A stretch of DNA of 64,000 bases. Source: Bacteroidota bacterium (GTDB lineage: Bacteria > Bacteroidota > Bacteroidia > UKL13-3). Both the position numbers and the translations under genes were made by a program. The DNA lies in contig JAIYCU010000009.1 in the NCBI GenBank assembly GCA_027487835.1, positions 32,378 through 96,377 of the forward strand, in the 5' to 3' direction. Positions 29,091 through 38,172 of the stretch are shown one piece after another (position 1 is the stretch's first letter; each line of letters opens with the position of its first letter). The notes below the pieces were generated by a model, which worked only from the letters and a program-made list of their open reading frames with translations, was not told the origin of the DNA and did not search any database.

Positions 29091-30112
29091 TTGCTGATTT
29101 TTTCCATTTCTATTAATTCTGCTTTTGAAGTAATTTCTCGGATGATTTGGTCGAATTGGTCGGCAGAATTTTTTAGGTGGTCTAAGAAAAGCTGTAGTTC
29201 ATCTTCTTGAATATTATTGTCTTTAAGAAGATTGATAATGCCCATCATTCTGGCAAGTGGTGCGCGCACTACATGCGATTGGGTCCAGGCAATTTCTCTT
29301 AATTTTTCATTTTGTGCTTCAAGTGCCATTTGGCTTTTAACCCTAGCGGTATAATCAGAAGCAAGGATGACAGCCATTTTCCTATTTTCATGGTCAATTC
29401 TATTGCTTCTTACCTCAACATACATCATTTCGCCATTCTTTTTTTGATGTCTAACTACCCCTAAGGCCATTGCATCATTGTTTTCAGCCAATACTTTTTG
29501 TAAGATGTCGCTTGTATGCAAATGATCTTCTACTGGCTGTAGGCCATAATATTTTAAAGATAAAAACTCCTCTTTGGTATAACCATATTGCCTAAGTGCA
29601 GCTTTATTTACATCAATAATTTTGAGCTGCTCAAGGTCTAACACCCACATAGGTTCTGGGCTAAGTTGGAACAAATCAGAATATCGTTGTTCAGACACTT
29701 TGAGTCGGGTAATAATTTTATTCCGCTCCAAATTGTAGACAATACTTTTATACAAAATGGTGCTATTGAGTTCATCTTTAAGAAGGTAATCCGAGATGCC
29801 TAAAGCAATAGATTCAGTTGCCAAGGCAAAATCTGAGTAGCCAGTTAGCACCACAATTGGAATATTTCCAGCCAAGGCAATTACCTCTTTTATAAGGTCT
29901 AAAGGTTTTAAATCTGGTAGGGTGAGGTCTAGAAAAATTATTTCTATTGTATCTTTATGAAAAACAATTTCATTTTTTGTTTCTCTAAAAGATTTGGTAT
30001 GAATCAGCGTAGGGTCAAGAATAAAATCGCCTAAATAATCTTGGAAAAGCGTATAGTCGCCTTGGTTGTCTTCGGCCACAAGAATTTTATAATTGTATAC
30101 ATCTTTTTGCAT
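29069..30112 (-). CDS. Receiver-PAS-DHp signalling protein lacking the kinase ATPase domain
   Basis: The 347-residue cytoplasmic protein has a receiver domain (8-125; phosphoacceptor Asp62 in IIFLDLTLPD; Lys in LLKDE), a PAS domain (about 140-260; FQLSPEPMWVLDLEQLKIIDVN), and a dimerisation/phosphoacceptor-like helix pair with an intact H-box His280 (WTQSHVVRAPLARMMG). It ends at residue 347 without any N-, G1- or G2-box, so it cannot bind ATP as a kinase. Related full-length Bacteroidota kinases carry the same SHVVRAPL H-box before a complete ATPase domain. It lies 23 bp downstream of the giant CheB/CheR-kinase gene on the same strand and is probably co-transcribed. A phosphotransfer role is plausible. 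Confidence 0.85.
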   Translation of the reverse strand: MQKDVYNYKILVAEDNQGDYTLFQDYLGDFILDPTLIHTKSFRETKNEIVFHKDTIEIIFLDLTLPDLKPLDLIKEVIALAGNIPIVVLTGYSDFALATESIALGISDYLLKDELNSTILYKSIVYNLERNKIITRLKVSEQRYSDLFQLSPEPMWVLDLEQLKIIDVNKAALRQYGYTKEEFLSLKYYGLQPVEDHLHTSDILQKVLAENNDAMALGVVRHQKKNGEMMYVEVRSNRIDHENRKMAVILASDYTARVKSQMALEAQNEKLREIAWTQSHVVRAPLARMMGIINLLKDNNIQEDELQLFLDHLKNSADQFDQIIREITSKAELIEMEKISNYQPTIL

Positions 30113-30135
30113 GGATAAATATAGGTAAAGGTTGG

Positions 30136-33100
30136 TTAAATTACCTTAGGTATTGAAAAATTGAAAGTACTTCCTTTGTCTGGAATTGAAGTTACCCAAA
30201 CATTTCCGCCGATGGTTTCCACAAGTTTTTTTACAATTGCAAGGCCCATGCCTGTGCCTGGGTAGGTATCTTTTGAATGTAGTTTTTGGAAGATGATGAA
30301 TATCTTTTCAAATGATTCCTCCTCAATGCCAATGCCATTATCATTCACGGCAAATATCCATTTATCCTCGTATTCAACTCCACTAATAGTAATCATTGGA
30401 ATTTCTGAAGGCTTTTTAAATTTAATGGCATTATGAATAAGTTCTTGGAGTATTTTTTTAACACAGTCTTTAAATCCATTCACAAGAGGCAGTTTTTCAC
30501 AAGTTATTTTGGCATGGCTTTCTTCAATGCCCTTCTTTTCAAATAGTTTAACTTCTTCAATTAATAAATTTGGGTCAAACCAAACAGCACTTTCTACAAT
30601 ACTTCCTACCTTCGAAAATTCAAGTAAGTCGAGCATAATTTCTCTCATGTCTTTAGCTCCAGCAGCGGCAAAGTCTATGTATTGATTTCCTTTTTCATCT
30701 AGGTTCAAACCATATTTCTTTTTGAGTTGAGATAGAAAACTACTCACCATTCTGAGCGGTTCTTGCAAATCTCTTGAAGCCACAACTGCAAATTGTTCTA
30801 AAGAGGTATTAGATAGGGATAACTCATGCGCTTGTTTTGTTAAATTTTTGTTAAGTACTTTTAGGTTTTCTTCATTAAATTTTCTTTCAGAGATATCAGT
30901 TCTAATGGCCATATAATTAATGATATCACCATCTGCATTTTTAAGCGGAACAATAATAGTATCAACCCAATAATAGGAGCCGTCTTTTCGCTTGTTATGA
31001 ATTTCGCCTCTCCAAATATTTCCTTTAATGATGGTTTCCCACATTTGGGTATAATAGCTTTGAGGGTGGTGTCCAGAGCGATTTACGCGCGTGTGTGATC
31101 CTATTAATTCTGCTCTTGAATAGCCCGAAAGTTTTGTGGTTGCATCATTTACATCAACAATATACCCTTCTGTATCGGTGAGCACCATATTGAAGCTTTG
31201 TTCAAGTGCAGCTTTGTAATCAGAAAGTGATTGCAGAGATTCCCTTAGTTTTTTATCGGCTTCTTTTTGTTGAGTAATATTTTTAGCTACTCCAAATTGT
31301 ATTCTTTCCTCAGGAATGGGTGTGGCGCTCCAAGCCAACCATACTATTTGGCCTGATTTAGTTATGAATCTATTCTCGAAATATTGGGTAGGCTTTCCAT
31401 TAATTAGGGTATCATTAATCTCTAAGGTTTTAAACGTATCATCTGGGTGAATAAACTCATGATAAGGTTTACTTAATAGTTCGGCTTCGGAATAACCTAA
31501 TATTTCTGTGGCTGCTTTATTTATTTTCAGAAAATATCCTTCAAAACTTGCCATACAAATAATGTCAGCTGCCGCATCTAAAATTCTATTATTTTCTTCT
31601 TCAGTTTTTTTGCGAGAAATTTCATTGCCTAAAAATTTAGCAGTTTCCATTAAGAAAGAATGCATAATATTAAAAGAATGAAAGGCTTTGTCGCTCTTGT
31701 AAATTAGTACCCCAACCACTTCGTTATTTAGCAGTATTGGATAAGATATCACAGATTTTATTCCAAGCTTTATATATATTCCTAATTTAAGGATTTCATC
31801 TTCTGATAAGTTTTCAAAATTGGTTACTTCCATTTCTTTTTTGAACCAAACTTTGCCTGGTAGCCCTTGATTTATTTCAAAGCTTTTAGGAGTTTTAGTT
31901 TCCTCAGAAAATTGAGTGTCCAAGCCATTTAAAATAGCGGTAATATGATGATTTATGCGGGTTTGATATTTATTTACCAACCATAATTCTGTGCAAATAC
32001 AATCGCTATATTCTAGCAATTTTTGAATGGTAAATTTAAGCGCATCGTTTAATGGGTGTCTGCCAAATATTTTATTGATATCGCTAAGGAGTTTCTTTTG
32101 TTGATTTTTACTTTGGATTTCTGTAACATCTCTTTGAATTGAAATCCAATAAATCAATTCCCCTTCATTTGAAAATACGGGGCTACCCGAAATGTGATTC
32201 CAAAATGTTTCTCCGTTTTTCTTATAGCAAATAACGGTAGCTTCTGCAGGTAATTTATTTTTAAAATTCTCTGATAATTTATAGAGTTCGGTTTGATCCG
32301 ATTTTGGTCCAAAGAATTGGGTATTGTCTGTATCAATAACCTCTTGTGCGGGATAGCCAAAAAGTTGTTCAAATGCCTCATTAACATAAATTATATGCGG
32401 AGCAAGGTCGTTATCATTTTTAGTTTTTGAAATGTTAACCGCATCATGTGAGTATTTAATTACATTTTCAAAAAGGCGTAACATTTCCTCTTTGTTATTT
32501 CTTTCTGTTATGTTTTGGATGGTGCCAAAAAGCCTTATAACTTTACCTTGTTCATCTTTTTCACTAAAGCCAAATTCTTCAATTACCCTTTTTTCTCCGT
32601 TGGGTGTTGTAATCCTATAAATGATGTTAAAAGGTTCACCTGTTTCTTGCGCCTTAGTATTGGTAGCCGCTACCATGGCTTTATCTTTTTCATCTACCAA
32701 GCTTGTAAAGTAACCATGGGTTTCAATGAAATTAGATTTTTCAACGCCAAAAACTTCATAGAGAGGCTCAGACCAGTTTAACTTATCTGTTCTAATGTCA
32801 AAATTCCAGCTGCCCATTTTTGCTACTTTTTGAGCTTCTAACATGAGGAGCTCATTGTTTTTGAACAAATCTTCAGTGCGCTTCATAGCATCAAACAAAA
32901 CGTGCCTGTCGGTGATGTCTTTAAATGCGAGGGCAATCGACTTTATAACATTTCCTTCGTAGATAGCTGGAATATAATTCACCTCAAACCAATACGATTG
33001 TCCATTTTTTGTTTTGAACTCTTTTTCGGCTTTATAAATTTCTCCTTTAGTGGCTTGCGTGAGATTGTCTATAAATTCTTCTAAATAGGCTCTTGGGAAT

Positions 33101-35493
33101 AATTCAATAATGGTTTGTTCAGTATTTAAATGTGCCCCATTAAGTTTACCAAATACAATTGAAGCCTGTTGGTTAAACTGAATGATTTTATACAAAGTGT
33201 CAATTAAGATAAGACCATGCAGCTCTATGTTAAGCATAGCATTTGAATTGGCTTGTAAGGTTTGAAGTATTAACTCCTTTCTTTCTAATTCTTCATTTGC
33301 CGACTTTAACTCTGCATAGGCTATTTGAATTTCTTCATTGGTACTTTGCAATTCTTCATTGCTTGTTTCAAGTTCTTCGTTACTTGATTGTAACTCTTCA
33401 TTAGTACTTTGTAGTTCTTCATTTAAGGATTGTAGCTCCTCGTTACTTGTTTCTATTTCTTCTATATATGTTTGTAGGTGTTCTTTGGTTGCATTTAGTT
33501 CTTGTTCCAATTCTGTAAGCTTTTCACTTACTACATCTTCTGAGCCTTCTATAGTTCCTTTTGAGATAAATTCATTAATATCTAATTTTTCAAAAATCAC
33601 CATGTATAAGTTTTCTTTGGCCTCATTAAAGAGCAAGGGACGAGCATGGATTCTTACATAATAAGTTCCGCTAAAGAGTTCAAACTTTTTTATTTCACTT
33701 CTATAATTGATTTTATTTTTTATCACTTTAGAAAGAAGGGTACGCAATTCTATTTGTAGTTCTTGGTTAACCATCTTCACCAAGTTAATTTGCATACTAC
33801 CGGAATTCAAGGTTATAAAGAGCCTTACATCTCCAAAAATCTCTTGAATATCTAAGTGGTCGTCTACTAATACATAAGGGTGTTCAAACGTATTAAATAA
33901 GGTTTCTTTAACTAAATCAGTAACACTGTTTGTTTTTATTTTAGCACTACTTGTTTTTTCTTCTTGGTTAAAATTTGTTTCGGCCTTAAAGGCAGAAAAT
34001 TTGATGGAATGTAAGTTTGATCCGCGTTTTCGGATATAGATTTTATTTTTGGCATCCACGGTCCCAAACAAATCTGTAAAGGCACTTACGGTTTCCGATT
34101 TCCCTAAAAACAAGTAGCCTTCTGTTTGTAAAGAGTAATGAAAAATAGGGATAATATGTTGCTGTAACGCCGCATTAAAATAGATCAATAGATTTCTACA
34201 AGATATCAAATCAAGTTTAAGAAAGGGAGGATTCTTGGTAAGGTCATGCTTTGAGAAAAGCACCATAGACCGAATGTTTTTAACAAGTTCAAATTCTTTC
34301 TCCTTTTTAATAAAATAGCTATCTTTAATAAAATCAGGAATTGATTCTATTGAAGCAAAACTATAAATACCTCTCCTTGCAAATTGAATGGCTCTGTCAT
34401 CAATGTCGGTAGCAAAAATTTGAATTTTATAGTGATGTAGGTTTTCTTTGAGTAACTGACTTAATAGAATGGCAATGCTATATGGTTCTTCACCTGTGCT
34501 ACATCCAGGTGCCCAAATCCGAATGCTATCACCAGGTTTTTTGGTGCTCAATAAATTGCTTAAGATTTTTTCTAAGGCATTAAATGCTTCGGTATCTCTA
34601 AAGAAAGTGGTGACACCAATTAATATCATATTAAACATTTCATCCGCTTCTTTGGGGTCGTTTTCTATGACGGCAAGATATTCTTCGATGGTTTGAACCT
34701 TAAGTTGTTCAATTCTTTTCTCTAGTCTTCTAAATATAGTAGCAGATTTATAGTTACTAAAATCAGTTCCTGTTTTTTTACTTAGTAATTGAAAGATTTT
34801 ATCGAGGCTATTGGGTGATTTGCCTATATGTTTATTTCGTAGGTGTATGCTTTCTGGGTATTGTAAATAATTTGCTATTTCTATCCCCATTTTATTGGGT
34901 GCTATTATAATGTCTACCTCTATTGCCTGAATGGCAGCTTGCGGCATTCCATCATACTTGGCGGTAGAAGGTTCTTGCACTAAGGTAAGGGCGCCAGTTT
35001 CTTTTAAAGATTTTATGCCTTGTGCGCCATCTGTGCCTGTGCCAGAAAGAATAATACCAATGATGTTTGCATGCTTATTCTCGGTCAAACTTTTAAATAG
35101 CACATCTACTGAAGGTTTTGGTCCGAAGGGTGCCGACGGCTTGCTTAGGTAAATTTGTTCATTTATAATGCTAATATCCTTATCGGGAGGGGTAATGTAA
35201 ATTTTATTTGGTTCTAATTTCTTACCGTGTATGGCCTCACTTACAACTAAAGAGGTTTGTCTGCTTAGCAATTGTACCAGCATACTTTTGTGCGTTGGAC
35301 TTAAGTGTTGTGCTACAACAATGCTTGCATTTTCAATTGGGGGTAGGTGAGAAAAGAAATCTTGCAGTGCTTCTAAACCACCAGCTGATGCCCCAATTCC
35401 AATGATGCAAAGCTTACTTTCTTCCATAGACTTTACTGTAGTTTCCATAACTTCAGTTGTTTTAGGTGTTCTATTTCTGATAGACCTTGCCAT
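30136..35493 (-). CDS. CheB-CheR-PAS-GAF-histidine kinase giant hybrid; H-box His replaced by Arg
   Basis: Domain order in 1785 residues: CheB methylesterase (28-215; GASAGG at 34-39, His63 in AQHLSP, Asp155 in GTGTDGA, so the triad is intact); CheR methyltransferase (229-490; GCSTGEEPYS at 330-339, CRNLLIYF at 432-439); a degenerate PAS-like segment (about 525-645); a coiled coil of repeated S/T-NEELQ units (655-745); PAS domains at about 745-865, 880-1000 and 1005-1125; GAF (1135-1295); PAS domains at about 1300-1410 and 1425-1540; DHp (1555-1625); and an ATPase domain with LIHNAIKFKK, DNGIGIE and GTGMGLAI. The phosphoacceptor position is Arg1574 (ASRDLQEPLRM; codon AGA at 30772-30774), whereas the closely similar kinase at 38-39 kb has His. 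No chemoreceptor genes are nearby. The output is unknown. Confidence 0.92.
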   Translation of the reverse strand: MARSIRNRTPKTTEVMETTVKSMEESKLCIIGIGASAGGLEALQDFFSHLPPIENASIVVAQHLSPTHKSMLVQLLSRQTSLVVSEAIHGKKLEPNKIYITPPDKDISIINEQIYLSKPSAPFGPKPSVDVLFKSLTENKHANIIGIILSGTGTDGAQGIKSLKETGALTLVQEPSTAKYDGMPQAAIQAIEVDIIIAPNKMGIEIANYLQYPESIHLRNKHIGKSPNSLDKIFQLLSKKTGTDFSNYKSATIFRRLEKRIEQLKVQTIEEYLAVIENDPKEADEMFNMILIGVTTFFRDTEAFNALEKILSNLLSTKKPGDSIRIWAPGCSTGEEPYSIAILLSQLLKENLHHYKIQIFATDIDDRAIQFARRGIYSFASIESIPDFIKDSYFIKKEKEFELVKNIRSMVLFSKHDLTKNPPFLKLDLISCRNLLIYFNAALQQHIIPIFHYSLQTEGYLFLGKSETVSAFTDLFGTVDAKNKIYIRKRGSNLHSIKFSAFKAETNFNQEEKTSSAKIKTNSVTDLVKETLFNTFEHPYVLVDDHLDIQEIFGDVRLFITLNSGSMQINLVKMVNQELQIELRTLLSKVIKNKINYRSEIKKFELFSGTYYVRIHARPLLFNEAKENLYMVIFEKLDINEFISKGTIEGSEDVVSEKLTELEQELNATKEHLQTYIEEIETSNEELQSLNEELQSTNEELQSSNEELETSNEELQSTNEEIQIAYAELKSANEELERKELILQTLQANSNAMLNIELHGLILIDTLYKIIQFNQQASIVFGKLNGAHLNTEQTIIELFPRAYLEEFIDNLTQATKGEIYKAEKEFKTKNGQSYWFEVNYIPAIYEGNVIKSIALAFKDITDRHVLFDAMKRTEDLFKNNELLMLEAQKVAKMGSWNFDIRTDKLNWSEPLYEVFGVEKSNFIETHGYFTSLVDEKDKAMVAATNTKAQETGEPFNIIYRITTPNGEKRVIEEFGFSEKDEQGKVIRLFGTIQNITERNNKEEMLRLFENVIKYSHDAVNISKTKNDNDLAPHIIYVNEAFEQLFGYPAQEVIDTDNTQFFGPKSDQTELYKLSENFKNKLPAEATVICYKKNGETFWNHISGSPVFSNEGELIYWISIQRDVTEIQSKNQQKKLLSDINKIFGRHPLNDALKFTIQKLLEYSDCICTELWLVNKYQTRINHHITAILNGLDTQFSEETKTPKSFEINQGLPGKVWFKKEMEVTNFENLSEDEILKLGIYIKLGIKSVISYPILLNNEVVGVLIYKSDKAFHSFNIMHSFLMETAKFLGNEISRKKTEEENNRILDAAADIICMASFEGYFLKINKAATEILGYSEAELLSKPYHEFIHPDDTFKTLEINDTLINGKPTQYFENRFITKSGQIVWLAWSATPIPEERIQFGVAKNITQQKEADKKLRESLQSLSDYKAALEQSFNMVLTDTEGYIVDVNDATTKLSGYSRAELIGSHTRVNRSGHHPQSYYTQMWETIIKGNIWRGEIHNKRKDGSYYWVDTIIVPLKNADGDIINYMAIRTDISERKFNEENLKVLNKNLTKQAHELSLSNTSLEQFAVVASRDLQEPLRMVSSFLSQLKKKYGLNLDEKGNQYIDFAAAGAKDMREIMLDLLEFSKVGSIVESAVWFDPNLLIEEVKLFEKKGIEESHAKITCEKLPLVNGFKDCVKKILQELIHNAIKFKKPSEIPMITISGVEYEDKWIFAVNDNGIGIEEESFEKIFIIFQKLHSKDTYPGTGMGLAIVKKLVETIGGNVWVTSIPDKGSTFNFSIPKVI

Positions 35494-35523
35494 AGATTAA
35501 TTGTCAGTTAAAATTCGCTTTTG

Positions 35524-35531
35524 CGAATGTA
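35524..35531 (-). promoter_or_regulatory. Predicted -7 element of the CheB/CheR-kinase gene (TACATTCG)
   Basis: The minus strand reads TACATTCG, a TAnnTTYG match, 31 bp upstream of the ATG at 35493, in the 73-bp gap after the PAS gene. Confidence 0.45.
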
Positions 35532-35566
35532 AATTAACCTTTTTTATTGATAAACGACTAAAATAT

Positions 35567-36166
35567 TTATTTAATTAGTTGTTCCATGTCGGCTAATTGT
35601 AAGAGCGAAAACTGAATTAATTGTAATTCGTTGCTTGCCAATCTTATAATTTCTTCCTTTTCACCTAAGTCTAAATTAAAATTATGAGACAATTGATCCT
35701 CTAGCGTGATAAGTTTTTGAATACTGTTTCTTAAGGGGCCTCTGAAAGATTTAGATAAATCTGCAGCTGCAGATTTTAGCTGTTGTAGATCATTTTCTAG
35801 TTTTTTCTCCTCGCTAATGTCTATGGTTATACCCATGCAGCCAATTATTTCATTACTTTTATTATAAACTGGCGAAAGGCTAATCCTTACCTGTCTAAAG
35901 TTTCCTTGCACATTTCTTGAATCATCCAAGATAAGTCTTTTGCCTTTAAACACTTCGTTATAGTGCGGTATCCATTTTTGTACAATAGGTTCTGGCACGC
36001 CTTTAAAAAAGCTATCTCCAGGCTTTAGGTCTAAGCCATAAAGGGATTTTCTGATGTCTAGGAATGCAGCATTGCCTAACACTAAGGTGTAAGATTTATC
36101 AAATGCCCAAACGCCATCAGGAAGGCCTTCGGTTAGTGCTTGGGTATAAAATTCAAGCGTATCCAT
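35567..36166 (-). CDS. PAS-domain protein with degenerate DHp (His to Lys) and no ATPase domain
   Basis: The 199-residue protein has a PAS domain (about 10-118; GLPDGVWAFDKSYTLVLGNAA, GCMGITIDISEEKKLE) and a helical hairpin that aligns with kinase H-boxes (LSKSFRGPLRNSI). The position of the phosphoacceptor His is Lys139 (codon AAA, 35752-35750). It ends at residue 199 with no ATP-binding motifs, so it cannot be a kinase or a normal phosphoacceptor. It starts 12 bp after the HAD phosphatase gene and is probably co-transcribed with it and pepP. It may act as a sensory dimerisation partner for a neighbouring kinase; that is inference. Confidence 0.75.
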   Translation of the reverse strand: MDTLEFYTQALTEGLPDGVWAFDKSYTLVLGNAAFLDIRKSLYGLDLKPGDSFFKGVPEPIVQKWIPHYNEVFKGKRLILDDSRNVQGNFRQVRISLSPVYNKSNEIIGCMGITIDISEEKKLENDLQQLKSAAADLSKSFRGPLRNSIQKLITLEDQLSHNFNLDLGEKEEIIRLASNELQLIQFSLLQLADMEQLIK

Positions 36167-36178
36167 CTCACAATTTAT

Positions 36179-36832
36179 TTATTTTAAATTTAGAAGGAAG
36201 GTAGGAAATTCTTTTAAAGTTTCTAATTTATAATCAGCAAGTTCAAATTTTTTATTTTGGTAATTGATGGATTCTGGTACTACAAGGCAGCTCATTCTTG
36301 CGGCTTTAGCGGCTATCATGCCATTGATTGAATCTTCGAGTACCAAGCAGGTTTTTGGGTTTGAACCCAATAGTTGTGCTGTTTCTATAAAAATAGCAGG
36401 ATGTGGTTTCCCAAACGCTACGCGATCAGCCGATACGCATATTTCAAAGTATTTTCTAATGTTTAGTTTGTCTATTACTACATTAATAAGGCGCATATTT
36501 GAGGAGGAAGCCAAGGCTATTTTGTAACCATTTTCTTGCGCAAATATTAAACTTTCTTCTACGCCCGGAAGGGCTACTGCATGTTGATTTAGTAAGTCTT
36601 CCATGCAGCATATAATGGCTTCTTCTGTAGCGTCAAAATCTGGATTTTCCCAAGCTTGATAATGGTACCAATGCTTTACCACTTCATTTAAGCGAAAGCC
36701 CATTACTTGCCTTAATAAATCATCTGTTAGGTTCAAACCGAAACCAGAAAAAACTTCTTTTTCTGCTACTTTCCACCAAGGTTCAGAGTCTACTAATAGA
36801 CCATCCATGTCAAACAGCAAAGTATCTATCAT
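36179..36832 (-). CDS. HAD-superfamily phosphatase, hexitol phosphatase HxpB-like
   Basis: The 217-residue protein has all HAD motifs: DMDGLLVDSEPWW (nucleophile Asp8 and general acid Asp10), ASSSN (motif II Ser/Thr), KPHPAIF (Lys, motif III) and VLEDSINGMIAA (motif IV). A four-helix C1 cap lies at about 20-85. The sequence is closest to the E. coli YniC/HxpB and beta-phosphoglucomutase-like group, which dephosphorylate hexitol or 2-deoxyglucose phosphates. It begins exactly where pepP ends, so translation is probably coupled. Substrate uncertain. Confidence 0.88.
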   Translation of the reverse strand: MIDTLLFDMDGLLVDSEPWWKVAEKEVFSGFGLNLTDDLLRQVMGFRLNEVVKHWYHYQAWENPDFDATEEAIICCMEDLLNQHAVALPGVEESLIFAQENGYKIALASSSNMRLINVVIDKLNIRKYFEICVSADRVAFGKPHPAIFIETAQLLGSNPKTCLVLEDSINGMIAAKAARMSCLVVPESINYQNKKFELADYKLETLKEFPTFLLNLK

Positions 36833-38121
36833 TAGCTATTCATTAGTTGCTCTATTTCTTCTGCTTCAATTGGAATATGTGCCATTAAATCAATGCATCC
36901 ATCTGCTGTAATAAGGATTTCATTTTCCAAGCGTATGCCTATTTGTTCTTCTGCAATATAAATTCCTGGTTCGCAACTAAAGGTCATGCCGGCCTGCATT
37001 GGCTCATAACGCATGCCTACATCGTGCACATCTATTCCTAAGAAATGGCTGGTGCCATGCATAAAGTATTTTTTGTAAGCAGGCCAAGCTTGGTTTTGGT
37101 TTTTGATGTCTGTTAAACTTATTAAGCCTAACTTAACTAATTGTTCTTCCATGATTAAACCAACTTGGGCTTGGTATTCCATGAGTTTAACCCCTGGCTT
37201 TAGCAGTTTTTTAGCTTCTTTCATTACGTGTAACACAGCATTATAAACTTCCTTTTGTCTTGGGCTGAACCTGCCATTTACAGGAAGTGTTCGGGTCATA
37301 TCACTTGCATAGTTGGCATAATCTGCACCTGAGTCGAGTAACAAAATATCTCCGTCTTTACATTGCTGGTTATTGTCTACATAATGTAAGATACAAGAGT
37401 TTGCGCCACTGGCAACAATTGGGTGAAAGGAGTGTCCATTGGCGCGTTTAGAAATATACTCATGAATTACTTCTGCTTCAATTTCATATTCCCATACACC
37501 AGGTTTCACAAATTTAAGCAAGCGATGAATCATGCTATTGCTAATTTCAACTGCTTGTTTCATCACATTAAGTTCCCAAGTGTTTTTTATAGAACGTAGT
37601 CGCTGTAAAATAGGCGCAGCTCTTTCAAATTCGTGAAGCGGATATTTCATGCGCATCTCATGTGCAATTCTTAGGTCTTTATATGGTGTTTGAATATTTG
37701 CTCTGTCGTTTTCATTTAGGTTTAAATACAAATAGCTTGCATAATTAATGAGCGGATGGGCTTTGGTTTCAAACTCATCATACCAAAAAATGCTTTGAAT
37801 GCCACTTACTTCTCTTGCTTGTTGCAGGGTGAGTTTATGTCCATTCCAAATAATCATGGTTTCATTGGTGCGCTTTATAAAAAGTGCTTCGCGTAATTCT
37901 GGTATCGGGCAATGCGGGTAAAGTAGCAACCAAGTATCTTCTTGGTCTATGCCACTTAACCAAAATAAATCCGAGTTTTGTTTAAAGTGGTGAGTTGCAT
38001 CACCATTCCAAGGATGTTCATCATTGCTATGAAATAGGGCAATGGCATTGGATTTAAGTTGGGCACTAAATCTATTTCTGTTGTCTATAAAGAGTGCATT
38101 TGGCAGTAAATCGTATTTCAT
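36832..38121 (-). CDS. pepP: Xaa-Pro aminopeptidase (M24B)
   Basis: The 429-residue protein has an aminopeptidase P N-terminal domain (1-155; NSDLFWLSGIDQEDTWLLL) and a pita-bread metallopeptidase domain. All five metal ligands are visible: Asp in LLLDSGADY, Asp in ASDMTRTLP, His in HGTSHFLGI, Glu in SCEPGIYI and Glu in RLENEIL. HDVG is also present. It removes N-terminal residues preceding proline from peptides in the cytoplasm. It probably heads an operon with the HAD phosphatase and the PAS protein; a -7 box lies 17 bp before the ATG. Confidence 0.95.
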   Translation of the reverse strand: MKYDLLPNALFIDNRNRFSAQLKSNAIALFHSNDEHPWNGDATHHFKQNSDLFWLSGIDQEDTWLLLYPHCPIPELREALFIKRTNETMIIWNGHKLTLQQAREVSGIQSIFWYDEFETKAHPLINYASYLYLNLNENDRANIQTPYKDLRIAHEMRMKYPLHEFERAAPILQRLRSIKNTWELNVMKQAVEISNSMIHRLLKFVKPGVWEYEIEAEVIHEYISKRANGHSFHPIVASGANSCILHYVDNNQQCKDGDILLLDSGADYANYASDMTRTLPVNGRFSPRQKEVYNAVLHVMKEAKKLLKPGVKLMEYQAQVGLIMEEQLVKLGLISLTDIKNQNQAWPAYKKYFMHGTSHFLGIDVHDVGMRYEPMQAGMTFSCEPGIYIAEEQIGIRLENEILITADGCIDLMAHIPIEAEEIEQLMNS

Positions 38122-38137
38122 AAAAATAGGTTTTTGC

Positions 38138-38145
38138 CAAAGCTA
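38138..38145 (-). promoter_or_regulatory. Predicted -7 element of pepP (TAGCTTTG)
   Basis: The minus strand reads TAGCTTTG, an exact TAnnTTTG match, between the upstream kinase stop and the pepP ATG. This suggests pepP has its own promoter. Confidence 0.5.
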
Positions 38146-38172
38146 ACAGATTCAGATTTGCCAAGCAAATGT

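Noticed and set aside
30136..35493. Part of a chemotaxis operon
   Set aside because: CheB and CheR domains are present, but no chemoreceptor, CheA, CheW or flagellar gene is nearby. The fused PAS/GAF/kinase architecture is that of stand-alone hybrid sensors.
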